The notes below the pieces were generated by a model. The model saw only the letters and a list, made by a program, of their open reading frames with translations. It made no database searches and was not told the origin of the DNA. DNA of 12,119 nucleotides from an uncultured Peptostreptococcaceae bacterium (GTDB taxonomy: Bacteria > Bacillota > Clostridia > Tissierellales > Peptoniphilaceae): the NCBI GenBank assembly GCA_945910665.1, contig CAMDZK010000012.1, positions 1-12,119 of the forward strand. The letters are read 5' to 3'. A program made the translations under genes and the position numbers. This document shows, piece after piece, positions 1-7,214 of this stretch. Numbering within the stretch: the stretch's first letter is position 1; the number at the start of each line of letters is the position of its first letter.

Positions 1-30
1 GAAAACGATAACAGTGAAGGGAGAATTTAT

Positions 31-1821
31 ATGACACACGAAAGAATTGTAGCACTTCGAAAACGCATGCTCGAACATGACGTAACCGCTGTCCTCATAC
101 CTTCTGAAGATTTTCATCAAAGTGAATACGTTGGTGACTATTTTAAATCGAGAGCCTTTATCTCTGGTTTTACTGGATCGGCTGGCACAGCTCTCATTAC
201 TATGGACGATGCTCTTTTATGGACCGATGGTCGCTACTTTATCCAAGCGGAACAACAATTGCAAGATTCGGATTTCATACTCATGAAAATGGACATGCCC
301 GGCGTTCCAACTCTTCAAGAGTACCTTCAAAAACACGTATCCGAAAATGACGTATTAGCAATTGATGGACGTGTGTTTTCTGTGTCGGATGGGTTAGAGC
401 TTACCGCCATCATGGAAAACAAAAAAGGGAAACTCCGCTATGACATTGACTTGATTGATGAGATATGGGAAGATCGTCCTCCACTTTCAACAAAAGAAGC
501 TTTTGATTTGCCCACACAATTTACGGGGGAAAGTCGCGAGGACAAAATTCGACGGATTCGTGAAAAGATGATGGAGTACGGTGCAACTCATCACATTTCA
601 AGTGCATTAGATGATAACTGTTGGATGCTTAATATTCGCGGAGATGACGTTCGGTACTCTCCTCTTGTTCTCAGTTACGCCATCGTATCAATGGATACGC
701 TCAGCTTATACATAGATGAACAAAAGTTGCCTGCTTCGTTGCGAAGTGATTTAGAAAAGGCGAATATCAAATTCAGACCCTATAATGCCATTTATGAAGA
801 CATAAGGGAACTCCCCAAAGAATCAAGGGTTCTCATCGATCCATCGAAAATGAATTTTGCGTTGGTGAATAGCATTCCTAAAGAAGTAAAAATGATTGAA
901 GCACCCAACCCAGCAATTCTCATGAAAGCCATAAAAAATGACACCGAATTAGAAAACATAAAACAAGCACAAATAAAAGATGGTGTCGCTATGGTGCGCT
1001 TTATGAAGTGGCTCAAAGAAAACATAGAGACAGAAGAAATCACCGAAATAAGTGCCTCAGAAAAGCTAAACTCATTCAGAAAAGAACAAGATGGATACTT
1101 ATGGCCTTCCTTTGCTCCAATCTGTGGATATGGAGAAAACGCTGCAATCGTACACTACGAAGCGACTCCTGAAACCAATAAAAGACTTGAACCGAGGGGA
1201 TTATTCTTAACAGATACTGGCGCGAACTATATGGCAGGCAGTACCGATATCACGCGGACATTTGCCATGGGTCCCCTGACCCAAGACGAGATCTTCCATT
1301 TCACCACCGTTCTTCGCTGTCATATCGGTCTGGCGATGGCACACTTCTTGTATGGAGCTTCCGGTTTCTCTCTAGACATCCTCGCGCGTCAACCCGCTTG
1401 GGATCTCAATATGGATTTTAACCACGGTACAGGCCATGGAATTGGCTACCTGTTAAATATCCACGAAGCGCCTACTGGATTCCGATACAAGATCCATCCA
1501 CTCAGAGATGAACACTATCCAATCCAACCCAATATGATTCTCACAAATGAGCCCGGTCTCTACATTGAAGGAAGTCATGGCATCCGCATCGAGAATGAAA
1601 TGGTCGCTCGAATCGTTGCAGAAAATGAATATGGCAAGTTTATGGAATTTGAGCCCTATACATTTGCCCCGATCGATTTAGATGCAATTGATCCCTCAAT
1701 CATGAAACCAGAAGAAATAAAATACTTAAACGATTATCACCAACTCGTCTTTAACACCGTTTCTCCTTATTTGAACGATGAGGAAAAAATGTGGTTACAG
1801 AAATACACAAGAAAGATTTAG
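31..1821 (+). CDS. pepP: Xaa-Pro aminopeptidase, long (three-domain) M24B form
   Basis: Predicted cytoplasmic dinuclear-metal aminopeptidase that removes the N-terminal residue of peptides having proline second. At 596 aa it matches the long form (like eukaryotic XPNPEP1), not the ~440-aa short PepP. It has two creatinase-type N-terminal domains (about residues 1-310), an M24 pita-bread catalytic domain (about 315-530) and the C-terminal extension of the long form. The five expected metal ligands are visible: D395 (TDTG), D406 (STDITR), H469 (HGTGHGIG), E507 (NEPGLY) and E521 (RIENE). The VHYEATPE stretch and the ILARQPAWDLNMDFNHGTGHG region are typical of the long form. The ATG at 31 follows AAGGGAG at 17-23 with good spacing. 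It is the first visible gene of the operon; the promoter lies outside the window. Its stop is 10 nt before the transporter start. The family assignment is firm; exact substrate preference is inferred. Confidence 0.93.
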   Translation: MTHERIVALRKRMLEHDVTAVLIPSEDFHQSEYVGDYFKSRAFISGFTGSAGTALITMDDALLWTDGRYFIQAEQQLQDSDFILMKMDMPGVPTLQEYLQKHVSENDVLAIDGRVFSVSDGLELTAIMENKKGKLRYDIDLIDEIWEDRPPLSTKEAFDLPTQFTGESREDKIRRIREKMMEYGATHHISSALDDNCWMLNIRGDDVRYSPLVLSYAIVSMDTLSLYIDEQKLPASLRSDLEKANIKFRPYNAIYEDIRELPKESRVLIDPSKMNFALVNSIPKEVKMIEAPNPAILMKAIKNDTELENIKQAQIKDGVAMVRFMKWLKENIETEEITEISASEKLNSFRKEQDGYLWPSFAPICGYGENAAIVHYEATPETNKRLEPRGLFLTDTGANYMAGSTDITRTFAMGPLTQDEIFHFTTVLRCHIGLAMAHFLYGASGFSLDILARQPAWDLNMDFNHGTGHGIGYLLNIHEAPTGFRYKIHPLRDEHYPIQPNMILTNEPGLYIEGSHGIRIENEMVARIVAENEYGKFMEFEPYTFAPIDLDAIDPSIMKPEEIKYLNDYHQLVFNTVSPYLNDEEKMWLQKYTRKI

Positions 1822-1831
1822 GAGGAATTTT

Positions 1832-3154
1832 ATGGAACAAGCAAACAAAAGACCGTTCGGATTTTACATCTGCTCCATCGCCTTTACGTTCGAGCGATTC
1901 GCGTTCTACTCAGCAAAATGGTTGATGACGATTTTTGTCGCGTTGGCAATCGCAGATGGTGGACTAGGACTAACAGCAGCAGATGCAGCGAAAATGTCAG
2001 CAAACCTCGTCGCATTTACGTACTTAGCGCCTCTATTTGGTGCCTATGTTTCGGACTATTGGGTTGGAGCCCGTTATCTAGTTCCGATTGGAATGGTTCT
2101 CATGGGAATCGGTTACTTAGTCGGTTGGCAAGCAAATAGCGCCTTGATGATCAACGTGATGATCGCTCTCGTCTCGATAGGAACTGGATTGTTTAAACCA
2201 CAAACCAACGCAATCACAGGACGTCTGTTTGATGATGAAACCCAATTAGATGGTGCTTTCTCCACGCAATACTCCTTTGTAAATATCGGTTCTTTCATCG
2301 GAACAACGACCATTGGGTTGTTGGCACTTCGCTATGGACATCAATTCTGTTTCTTGATATGTGCCATCGTTATGTTTATTGACGCGATCTGGTTTATCTT
2401 TGGATGGAAGCATTTAGGATTAGCCGGTAAAAAGCCATTTAAAATTAACGAACAAGCAGAAAAGGTCGAAGAAATCAATACTGAAAAGAAGCCTTTAACA
2501 TCTCTCGAGAAAAAACGCGTAGCAGCAATTATTTTGGTCTCTGCTTTCTCCATCATTTTCTGGGTCTTCTGGTACCTCGCGTATATGCCCGTGTACTTCC
2601 ACTGGGGTGAAGGCGCTGCAAATTGGATGATTGGAAACTTCGAAGTTCCAACAGCTTGGTTTGACTCTTTAAACGCGCTCGCTTGTATCGCATTAGGACC
2701 GATTCTGGGTGCCCTTTGGGTTCGACGGGCAAGAAGTCCGAAAGGCGACTGGAATATGTTCCAAAAGACCGCACTGGGAATTATGCTCTTAGGTCTCTCC
2801 TATGTCATTTTTGCTGCAGCAGAACTCGTACGTGGTACCGGTCAAGCATCTCTTCTTTGGATCATCGCATTTGGTATCGTATTGACATTAGGTGAAATGG
2901 TGTTCTCCCCACTTGGAAACTCCTTTATCACAAAATTTGCACCACCCAAACTGTTGTCCATGATGATGTCTGTATGGGTTGTCTCGATTTTCTTTGCTGG
3001 TAAATCCTATGGTTGGATTTACGAGTTTACTCTTCAATTTCCATTTGTTCCCACGTATTTTACGATTGCTGGAATCGCTCTTCTTTGTGGAATTCTGCTA
3101 TGGGCTATGAGTAGTAAGCTTCAAGGTCTAGTGCGAGATGAAGAAGTAGAATAA
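1832..3154 (+). CDS. POT/PTR2-family proton-coupled oligopeptide transporter
   Basis: Predicted inner-membrane MFS protein importing di/tripeptides with protons (440 aa, roughly 12 or more hydrophobic helices). POT family hallmarks seen: an N-terminal ER signature (FTFERFAFYSAK, E21-R22), the G-x-FKPQTNAITGRLFDD motif after helix 4, and the FSTQYSFVNIGSFIG motif of helix 5. The start is ATG 1832, preceded by AGGAGG at 1820-1825 (overlapping the upstream stop). An earlier in-frame ATG at 1778 lies inside the upstream gene and has no ribosome binding site. The usual ExxER proton-coupling motif is altered: Phe18 stands where the first Glu is expected. It lies between two proline-peptidase genes, so its likely cargo is small, perhaps proline-containing, peptides. 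It could carry another POT substrate; the altered motif leaves the coupling mechanism open. Confidence 0.88.
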   Translation: MEQANKRPFGFYICSIAFTFERFAFYSAKWLMTIFVALAIADGGLGLTAADAAKMSANLVAFTYLAPLFGAYVSDYWVGARYLVPIGMVLMGIGYLVGWQANSALMINVMIALVSIGTGLFKPQTNAITGRLFDDETQLDGAFSTQYSFVNIGSFIGTTTIGLLALRYGHQFCFLICAIVMFIDAIWFIFGWKHLGLAGKKPFKINEQAEKVEEINTEKKPLTSLEKKRVAAIILVSAFSIIFWVFWYLAYMPVYFHWGEGAANWMIGNFEVPTAWFDSLNALACIALGPILGALWVRRARSPKGDWNMFQKTALGIMLLGLSYVIFAAAELVRGTGQASLLWIIAFGIVLTLGEMVFSPLGNSFITKFAPPKLLSMMMSVWVVSIFFAGKSYGWIYEFTLQFPFVPTYFTIAGIALLCGILLWAMSSKLQGLVRDEEVE

Positions 3155-3188
3155 AATAGAGGAAAGAAATAAACGAAAGGAGAAAATT

Positions 3189-4277
3189 ATGAACGAACGA
3201 TTTACACGTGTTATTGAGAAAATGAAAGAAGAAAATGTCCCACAGCTGATTGTTTCAGACCCTGTTGCCATTTTTTATTTGACGGGGAAATGGATTTATC
3301 CCGGGGAGCGTCTCCTTGCTTTGTTTATTCATAAAGACGGAGATCCTAAGCTTGTAATCAACGAACTCTTCCCACAGGAAGAAGATTTAGGCGTCGAACT
3401 TATTTGGTATAACGACGTTGAAGATGGCGTGGAAATTCTCTCGAAATATATCCATGAAGATGAAATCATGGGCATTGACAAAGAATGGCCGGCAAAATTC
3501 TTACTTCGTTTGCAAGAACTTCTCCCGGATAAAAAATATGTGAACAGCTCCCTACTCATCGACAAAGTGCGTATGATTAAGGATGAAGAAGAAAAAGAAT
3601 TGATGCGAGAATCTTCTCGAATCAATGACAAAGTCATGGAAGAACTCATTCCATGGGTTGTAGAGGGCCTTACAGAACGTGAATTAAGTGATAAAGTAAA
3701 AAAAATTTATGCAAAACATGGCATTCAGAAAGTTTCTTTTGAACCGATTACCGCATATGCAAAAGGGGCTGCAGATCCCCATCATGAAACTGATGATGCC
3801 AAAGGAAAGACGGGCGACTGTGTCGTATTAGACATTGGCGGTTTTTACAAAAACTACGCTTCAGACATGACGCGTACTGTATTCATAGGCGAAGTGTCTG
3901 AAAGACAACGTGAAATTTATGAAATCGTAAAGGAAGCATGCCAGCGCGGCATCGATGCGGCAAAACCAGGCAATCGCATGTGTGATGTCGACTTAGCTGC
4001 CAGAAATTATATCGAAGAAAAAGGATTTGGCAAATACTTTACGCACCGTACCGGCCATTCCATCGGTTTAGAAGACCACGAGTATGGCGATGTTTCGAGC
4101 GTTAATGAGCACATCATACTGCCCGGCCAATGTTTCTCGGTGGAACCAGGCATTTACCTTCCCGACGAAGGCATCGGAGTACGCATTGAAGATTTAGTGC
4201 TCATTACAGAAGATGGATGTGAAGTACTCAATCAGTTTACGAAGGACCTCATTGTCGTTCCGCAGGAAGAAAAATGA
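3189..4277 (+). CDS. M24 family Xaa-Pro peptidase (PepQ/YpdF-like)
   Basis: Predicted cytoplasmic dinuclear-metal peptidase cleaving X-Pro bonds, either as Xaa-Pro dipeptidase or a short Xaa-Pro aminopeptidase. At 362 aa it has one creatinase N-terminal domain (about 1-130) and a catalytic M24 domain (about 138-355). All five metal ligands are present: D215 (LDIGG), D226 (SDMTRT), H290 (HRTGHSIG), E319 (VEPGIY) and E334 (VRIED). The region around residues 190-200 (AKGAADPHHE) carries the conserved substrate-pocket histidines. The ATG is preceded by GAAAGGAG at 3175-3182. It starts 34 nt after the transporter and overlaps the downstream pip gene by 4 nt (ATGA). It is clearly distinct from the long-form enzyme at the start of the operon, so the two probably act on different peptide lengths. 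Sequence alone cannot separate dipeptidase from aminopeptidase activity. Confidence 0.9.
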   Translation: MNERFTRVIEKMKEENVPQLIVSDPVAIFYLTGKWIYPGERLLALFIHKDGDPKLVINELFPQEEDLGVELIWYNDVEDGVEILSKYIHEDEIMGIDKEWPAKFLLRLQELLPDKKYVNSSLLIDKVRMIKDEEEKELMRESSRINDKVMEELIPWVVEGLTERELSDKVKKIYAKHGIQKVSFEPITAYAKGAADPHHETDDAKGKTGDCVVLDIGGFYKNYASDMTRTVFIGEVSERQREIYEIVKEACQRGIDAAKPGNRMCDVDLAARNYIEEKGFGKYFTHRTGHSIGLEDHEYGDVSSVNEHIILPGQCFSVEPGIYLPDEGIGVRIEDLVLITEDGCEVLNQFTKDLIVVPQEEK

Positions 4278-5152
4278 TAAAAACAGGAAAAATGCCTTTT
4301 AAAGGCGGAGAAACCTATTATCGGATCGTCAATCCCGAAGGGAAGAAAACCCCGCTCCTCTTTCTTCATGGTGGACCCGGGTCAACGCATAACTATTTTG
4401 AAGTATTTGACCCAATTGCAAAAGAAGATGACCGTCCTCTCGTCATGTACGACCAAATAGGCTGTGGAGAATCCTATATTGATGGCGACGAAACCCTTTT
4501 TAACGCCGAGGTTTGGATGGAGGAACTCGCTACTTTGCGCGACCATTTGCAACTCGATGAAGTTCATATTATGGGGCAATCGTGGGGTGGCATGCTGGCG
4601 ATTCTCTATGCCTTAGAAAAAAATCCAACAGGAGTAAAGAGCTACATTTTCTCATCCACATTGTCTTCTGCAACACTCTGGCAAAAAGAGCAACACCGAA
4701 GAATTCGGTATATGGACGGAAAAACACAAAAGGCGCTCTTTGATGCAGAAAAAACCAATGATTATTCGTCATCCACTTACGTAGAAGCCCTCGATGAATT
4801 TATGCATCGCTACTGTTCAGGTCCCGTTACTGAGGACGCACCCGAACCACTCCGACGCGAAAAAATCTCTGGAACAAAAGCCTATGTAACTGGGTGGGGC
4901 CAAAATGAGTTTACACCCACAGGAACTCTGAGTGGCTATGAAGTGACTGACAGACTGAAAGAAATTACAACCCCTGTCCTCGTAACAAACGGTCAAGAAG
5001 ACCTCTCTTCTCCTTTCATCGCAAAAACCATGGTGGATAATCTCCCCAATGCAACATGGGAGCTCTTCGCCTATAGTCGACACATGCCCTATATCGACGA
5101 ACATGAGAAATATGTGAAGGTTCTCTTGAGCTGGCTCAATAAAAACGAGTAG
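4274..5152 (+). CDS. pip: proline iminopeptidase (alpha/beta hydrolase, S33)
   Basis: Predicted cytoplasmic serine peptidase releasing N-terminal proline from peptides. At 292 aa it matches the monomeric tricorn-interacting-factor F1/PIP type. Motifs: the HGGPG oxyanion-hole motif at residues 32-36, the nucleophile elbow GQSWGG with S103, D243 in GQEDLSSP, and H270 in SRHMPY. The S103/D243/H270 spacing is close to that of the characterised F1 enzymes (my recollection of the family). The start ATG overlaps the stop of the upstream peptidase (ATGA), and an AGGAAG sits at 4264-4269, so translation is probably coupled. As last gene of the operon it completes the set needed to strip peptides with proline at position 1 or 2. 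Hairpins ending the transcript follow within about 30-80 nt. Other S33 hydrolases share these motifs, but the context strongly supports Pip. Confidence 0.9.
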   Translation: MIKTGKMPFKGGETYYRIVNPEGKKTPLLFLHGGPGSTHNYFEVFDPIAKEDDRPLVMYDQIGCGESYIDGDETLFNAEVWMEELATLRDHLQLDEVHIMGQSWGGMLAILYALEKNPTGVKSYIFSSTLSSATLWQKEQHRRIRYMDGKTQKALFDAEKTNDYSSSTYVEALDEFMHRYCSGPVTEDAPEPLRREKISGTKAYVTGWGQNEFTPTGTLSGYEVTDRLKEITTPVLVTNGQEDLSSPFIAKTMVDNLPNATWELFAYSRHMPYIDEHEKYVKVLLSWLNKNE

Positions 5153-5177
5153 TGGAGAAAAGATACGTACTCACCCC

Positions 5178-5204
5178 GGCTCACCATGAAAAACATGCTG
5201 AGCC
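5178..5204 (+). repeat. inverted repeat / hairpin after pip
   Basis: GGCTCACCATG (5178-5188) and CATGCTGAGCC (5194-5204) form an 11-position stem with a single C-C mismatch around an AAAAA loop. It lies directly before the T-tailed hairpin at 5206-5236. No T-run follows this first stem, so alone it is not a classical terminator. It may stabilise the 3' end of the peptidase mRNA or act as a tandem terminator element. Confidence 0.6.
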
Positions 5205-5205
5205 A

Positions 5206-5236
5206 CCCCTCCCATCGAGATGGAAGGGGCTTTTTT
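5206..5236 (+). terminator. intrinsic terminator of the proline-peptide operon
   Basis: CCCCTCCCAT (5206-5215), loop CGAG, then ATGGAAGGGG (5220-5229) gives a 10-position stem with one C-A mismatch, followed by one C and six T residues (5231-5236). The T-run is on the plus strand, so it ends transcription from pip. Confidence 0.85.
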
Positions 5237-5322
5237 ATTTCTACACTTTACAAAGCCAAAGCCAGCATCACTCCAAATGTATCGATCTCTCCAACTGTGG
5301 ATGCCCACTGCGCCGCGGACGA

Positions 5323-5601
5323 CTACTTCCCTTGATTTCTTCTGTCATTTTTTTCTTGCACGGCGACCAACTCTTGTAAATACTTCACCAAGACAACGAC
5401 AATCATAAGGACAAGAAAAAGCATGAAGTAGCGCACAGGAGGTTCTGTCTGCGGAGCAAGTGCGATGGCAATAAACCCATACATAAGGCCTCCAAAAAAT
5501 AGGAGAATAAAAATAAATAGTCCAATGCGAATGGGTTTGGGCACTTTTTCATTGGTTGATAATCCACCAATGACTTCTAAAATAAACTCCAGTAGTTCCA
5601 T
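5323..5601 (-). CDS. small two-helix membrane protein, unknown function
   Basis: A 92-aa protein I do not recognise. It has a short amphipathic N-terminus (MELLEFILEVIGG), then two hydrophobic segments at about residues 26-48 and 58-77, and a charged C-terminus (QEKNDRRNQGK). Support for it being real: a ribosome-binding GAGGTG just upstream of the ATG, a good promoter (TTGTAA, 18 nt, TATAAT) reading into it, and coding-like hydrophobic composition. It is divergent from the purine permease and its -35 box overlaps the riboswitch promoter, but that does not itself give it a purine role. No T-tailed hairpin was found after its stop on the minus strand. The existence of the gene is likely; function is unknown. 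Confidence 0.68.
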   Translation of the reverse strand: MELLEFILEVIGGLSTNEKVPKPIRIGLFIFILLFFGGLMYGFIAIALAPQTEPPVRYFMLFLVLMIVVVLVKYLQELVAVQEKNDRRNQGK

Positions 5602-5621
5602 AGGACACCTCGATCTGCCCT

Positions 5622-5651
5622 ATTATAGCAAAGGAAAAACGCATTTTACAA
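5622..5651 (-). promoter_or_regulatory. promoter of the small membrane protein gene
   Basis: On the minus strand TTGTAA (5651-5646) and TATAAT (5627-5622) are separated by 18 nt, upstream of the 92-aa ORF. Its -35 box overlaps that of the divergent riboswitch promoter by five bases. Confidence 0.65.
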
Positions 5652-5673
5652 TTTACCAATCAAATGATAAAAT
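5645..5673 (+). promoter_or_regulatory. promoter of the guanine riboswitch/permease transcript
   Basis: TTTACA (5645-5650) and TAAAAT (5668-5673) are separated by 17 nt. Transcription would start near 5680, a few nt before the P1 helix of the aptamer, as expected for a purine riboswitch leader. Confidence 0.7.
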
Positions 5674-5685
5674 AACTCTATGCTA

Positions 5686-5754
5686 CAGCGTATATGCTTG
5701 CGAATAAGGCGCGAGTGTCTCTACCCGACTACCGTAAATAGTTGGACTACGATG
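5686..5754 (+). promoter_or_regulatory. purine (guanine-class) riboswitch aptamer
   Basis: The three-helix fold of the purine riboswitch can be written out. P1: 5686-5692 with 5748-5754 (one G-A mismatch). P2: CTTGCG 5697-5702 with CGCGAG 5710-5715, seven-base loop AATAAGG. J2/3: TGTCTCTAC. P3: CCGACTA 5725-5731 with TAGTTGG 5739-5745, loop CCGTAAA. The L2 and L3 sequences match the family consensus for the kissing loops. The specificity base in J3/1 (position 74 in xpt numbering) is C5747, which pairs with guanine (or hypoxanthine); adenine riboswitches have U. The usual GTTTCTACC appears as GTCTCTACC. It controls the purine permease at 5834. Confidence 0.93.
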
Positions 5755-5770
5755 GAAGGTTTTTCACGTG

Positions 5771-5797
5771 CTTCTGTCGATACGACAGGAGTTTTTT
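5771..5797 (+). terminator. riboswitch-controlled intrinsic terminator
   Basis: CTTCTGTCG (5771-5779), loop ATA, CGACAGGAG (5783-5791), then six T. The 5' arm can instead pair over 9 bp with CGATGGAAG at 5750-5758, which includes the 3' strand of P1. Ligand binding (P1 formed) frees the terminator; without ligand the antiterminator forms. This makes the leader a transcriptional OFF switch. Confidence 0.9.
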
Positions 5798-5833
5798 AAT
5801 TGAAAAATCAGCAAAATTTGAAAGGAGATTTAT

Positions 5834-7150
5834 ATGCTCGAAAAAATGTTTCACCTCTCCGAAAAAGGAACCAATGTTAAAACAGAGATTTTAGCGGGTG
5901 TCACCACATTCTTAACGATGGCGTATATTTTAGCCGTAAACCCTGGAATTCTCTCTGATTCTGGTATCCCCTTTGAAGCGGCCTTTTTGGCAACAGCTCT
6001 TTCTGCAGCTTTTGCCACATTTATTATGGGATTCTACGCGAATTATCCCGTTGCTCTTGCTTCAGGTATGGGTCTAAATGCCTTTTTCACCTATTCCGTC
6101 GTATTGGGTGCCGGTCTTAGTTGGCAAGCCGCTTTGGCTTCTGTCCTAGTCTCAGGTATTTTATTTTTCTTATTATCCATTACGAACCTCCGCAAGAAGA
6201 TTATCCAGGCAATCCCTGCGCAAATGAAATTAGCCATTGGCGCTGGTATCGGATTTTTTATCGCGTTCATCGGACTGCAAAATGTTGGTATTATCGTAAA
6301 CAACGATGCAACCCTCGTTGGAATCGGAGATTTTACAAATCCAGTCACCTTGTTAGCGCTCATTGGCCTTCTCATTACAATCGCGCTATTAGCTTTTCGT
6401 GTCAAAGCGGCGATTTTCATTGGAATGGTTGCAACGGCAGTGATTGGTTTGATCATGGGTCTTACTGGAATTGAAGGGATGCCTGCACTTCCAACGGCGA
6501 TCGTCTCCGTAGACTTCGACACAAGCGCAGTATTTGCCTTAAAAGACGGTTTCGCAGAACTCTTCGCCCATCCACAAGCCTTTCTCATCATCTTCACTTT
6601 CCTTTTCGTCGACTTTTTCGATACAGCAGGAACTCTCGTTGCCGTTGGAAATCGTACCAACCTCGTCAACGAACAAGGAGAATTGGAGAATGTAGAAAAA
6701 GCATTTATGGCCGATGCCATAGGTACATTAGGCGGAGCTTTTTTAGGCACATCGACGGTTACATCTTTCGTCGAGTCTGCCAGTGGTGTTGAAGTGGGAG
6801 GACGCACAGGGTTAACCGCAGTCACCACAGCTACTCTCTTTGTCCTCTCGATTTTCTTTGCGCCCATTCTATCCATGGTTACAGGATCGGTTACAGCGCC
6901 AGCTCTCATCGTTGTAGGGATTCTCATGGCACAACAATTAGGCGGCATCAAATGGGATGACTTCGTCTACGCTGCCAGCGGATTTATGACCATCATTACG
7001 ATGATTCTCTCCTACTCCATCAGTAACGGAATCGCCATTGGATTTATCACATTTGTTGTCGCAAGCGTCGCAACAAAACGAACCAAAGAAATTCATCCAA
7101 TCATCTGGGGTCTTCTTCCCATCTTTATCTTGCATTTTATTTTTGCATAA
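5834..7150 (+). CDS. pbuG: guanine/hypoxanthine permease, AzgA/PbuG family (NCS2-type)
   Basis: Predicted inner-membrane purine transporter of 438 aa, the usual family length, with about 12 or more hydrophobic helices. Family signatures seen: KTEILAGVTTFLTMAYILAV near residue 15-35, ANYPVALASGMGLNAFFTYSVV around 68-90, FVDFFDTAGTLVAVGNR around 260-276, and GTSTVTSFVESASGVEVGGRTG around 305-326. The ATG is preceded by AAAGGAG at 5821-5827. The leader carries a guanine-class riboswitch and terminator, so the gene should be off when intracellular guanine or hypoxanthine is plentiful. That fits uptake of guanine or hypoxanthine better than adenine. It is monocistronic, closed by a terminator at 7155-7184. 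The gene symbol follows the Bacillus paralogue by function; PbuO is the alternative. Confidence 0.92.
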   Translation: MLEKMFHLSEKGTNVKTEILAGVTTFLTMAYILAVNPGILSDSGIPFEAAFLATALSAAFATFIMGFYANYPVALASGMGLNAFFTYSVVLGAGLSWQAALASVLVSGILFFLLSITNLRKKIIQAIPAQMKLAIGAGIGFFIAFIGLQNVGIIVNNDATLVGIGDFTNPVTLLALIGLLITIALLAFRVKAAIFIGMVATAVIGLIMGLTGIEGMPALPTAIVSVDFDTSAVFALKDGFAELFAHPQAFLIIFTFLFVDFFDTAGTLVAVGNRTNLVNEQGELENVEKAFMADAIGTLGGAFLGTSTVTSFVESASGVEVGGRTGLTAVTTATLFVLSIFFAPILSMVTGSVTAPALIVVGILMAQQLGGIKWDDFVYAASGFMTIITMILSYSISNGIAIGFITFVVASVATKRTKEIHPIIWGLLPIFILHFIFA

Positions 7151-7154
7151 GAGT

Positions 7155-7184
7155 AAAAGCAGCTTCCAATGAGCTGCTTTTTTT
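7155..7184 (+). terminator. intrinsic terminator after the purine permease
   Basis: AAAAGCAGCT (7155-7164), loop TCCAATG, AGCTGCTTTT (7172-7181): a perfect 10-bp stem with T residues continuing to 7184. It begins four nt after the permease stop. Confidence 0.9.
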
Positions 7185-7194
7185 GTGCTATACT
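7164..7194 (+). promoter_or_regulatory. candidate extended -10 promoter of the metallopeptidase gene
   Basis: TGCTATACT at 7186-7194 is an extended -10 (TGn plus TATACT) only five nt after the terminator T-run. The best -35 candidate, TTCCAA at 7164-7169, is 19 nt away and lies in the terminator hairpin, so the -35 is weak. A start near 7200 would leave a very short leader containing AAGGAGG. Confidence 0.42.
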
Positions 7195-7214
7195 CTAAAA
7201 AAGGAGGATGTATG

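Noticed and set aside
1778..1831. Earlier in-frame start for the POT transporter
   Set aside because: It would lie inside the upstream peptidase gene without a ribosome binding site, whereas ATG 1832 has AGGAGG just before it and begins at the family's usual position.
5241..5322. Possible small RNA between the pip terminator and the small membrane protein gene
   Set aside because: No promoter, hairpin with T-run or recognisable motif; I see nothing supportable there.
5152..5408. Two short plus-strand open frames (75 and 62 aa) after pip
   Set aside because: They run through the terminator hairpins and antisense to the small membrane protein gene, with no ribosome binding site.
6091..6951. 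286-aa open frame on the minus strand
   Set aside because: It lies wholly antisense to the purine permease, has no ribosome binding site, and its composition (many Pro, Thr, Met, Lys) is what the complement of a hydrophobic gene gives.
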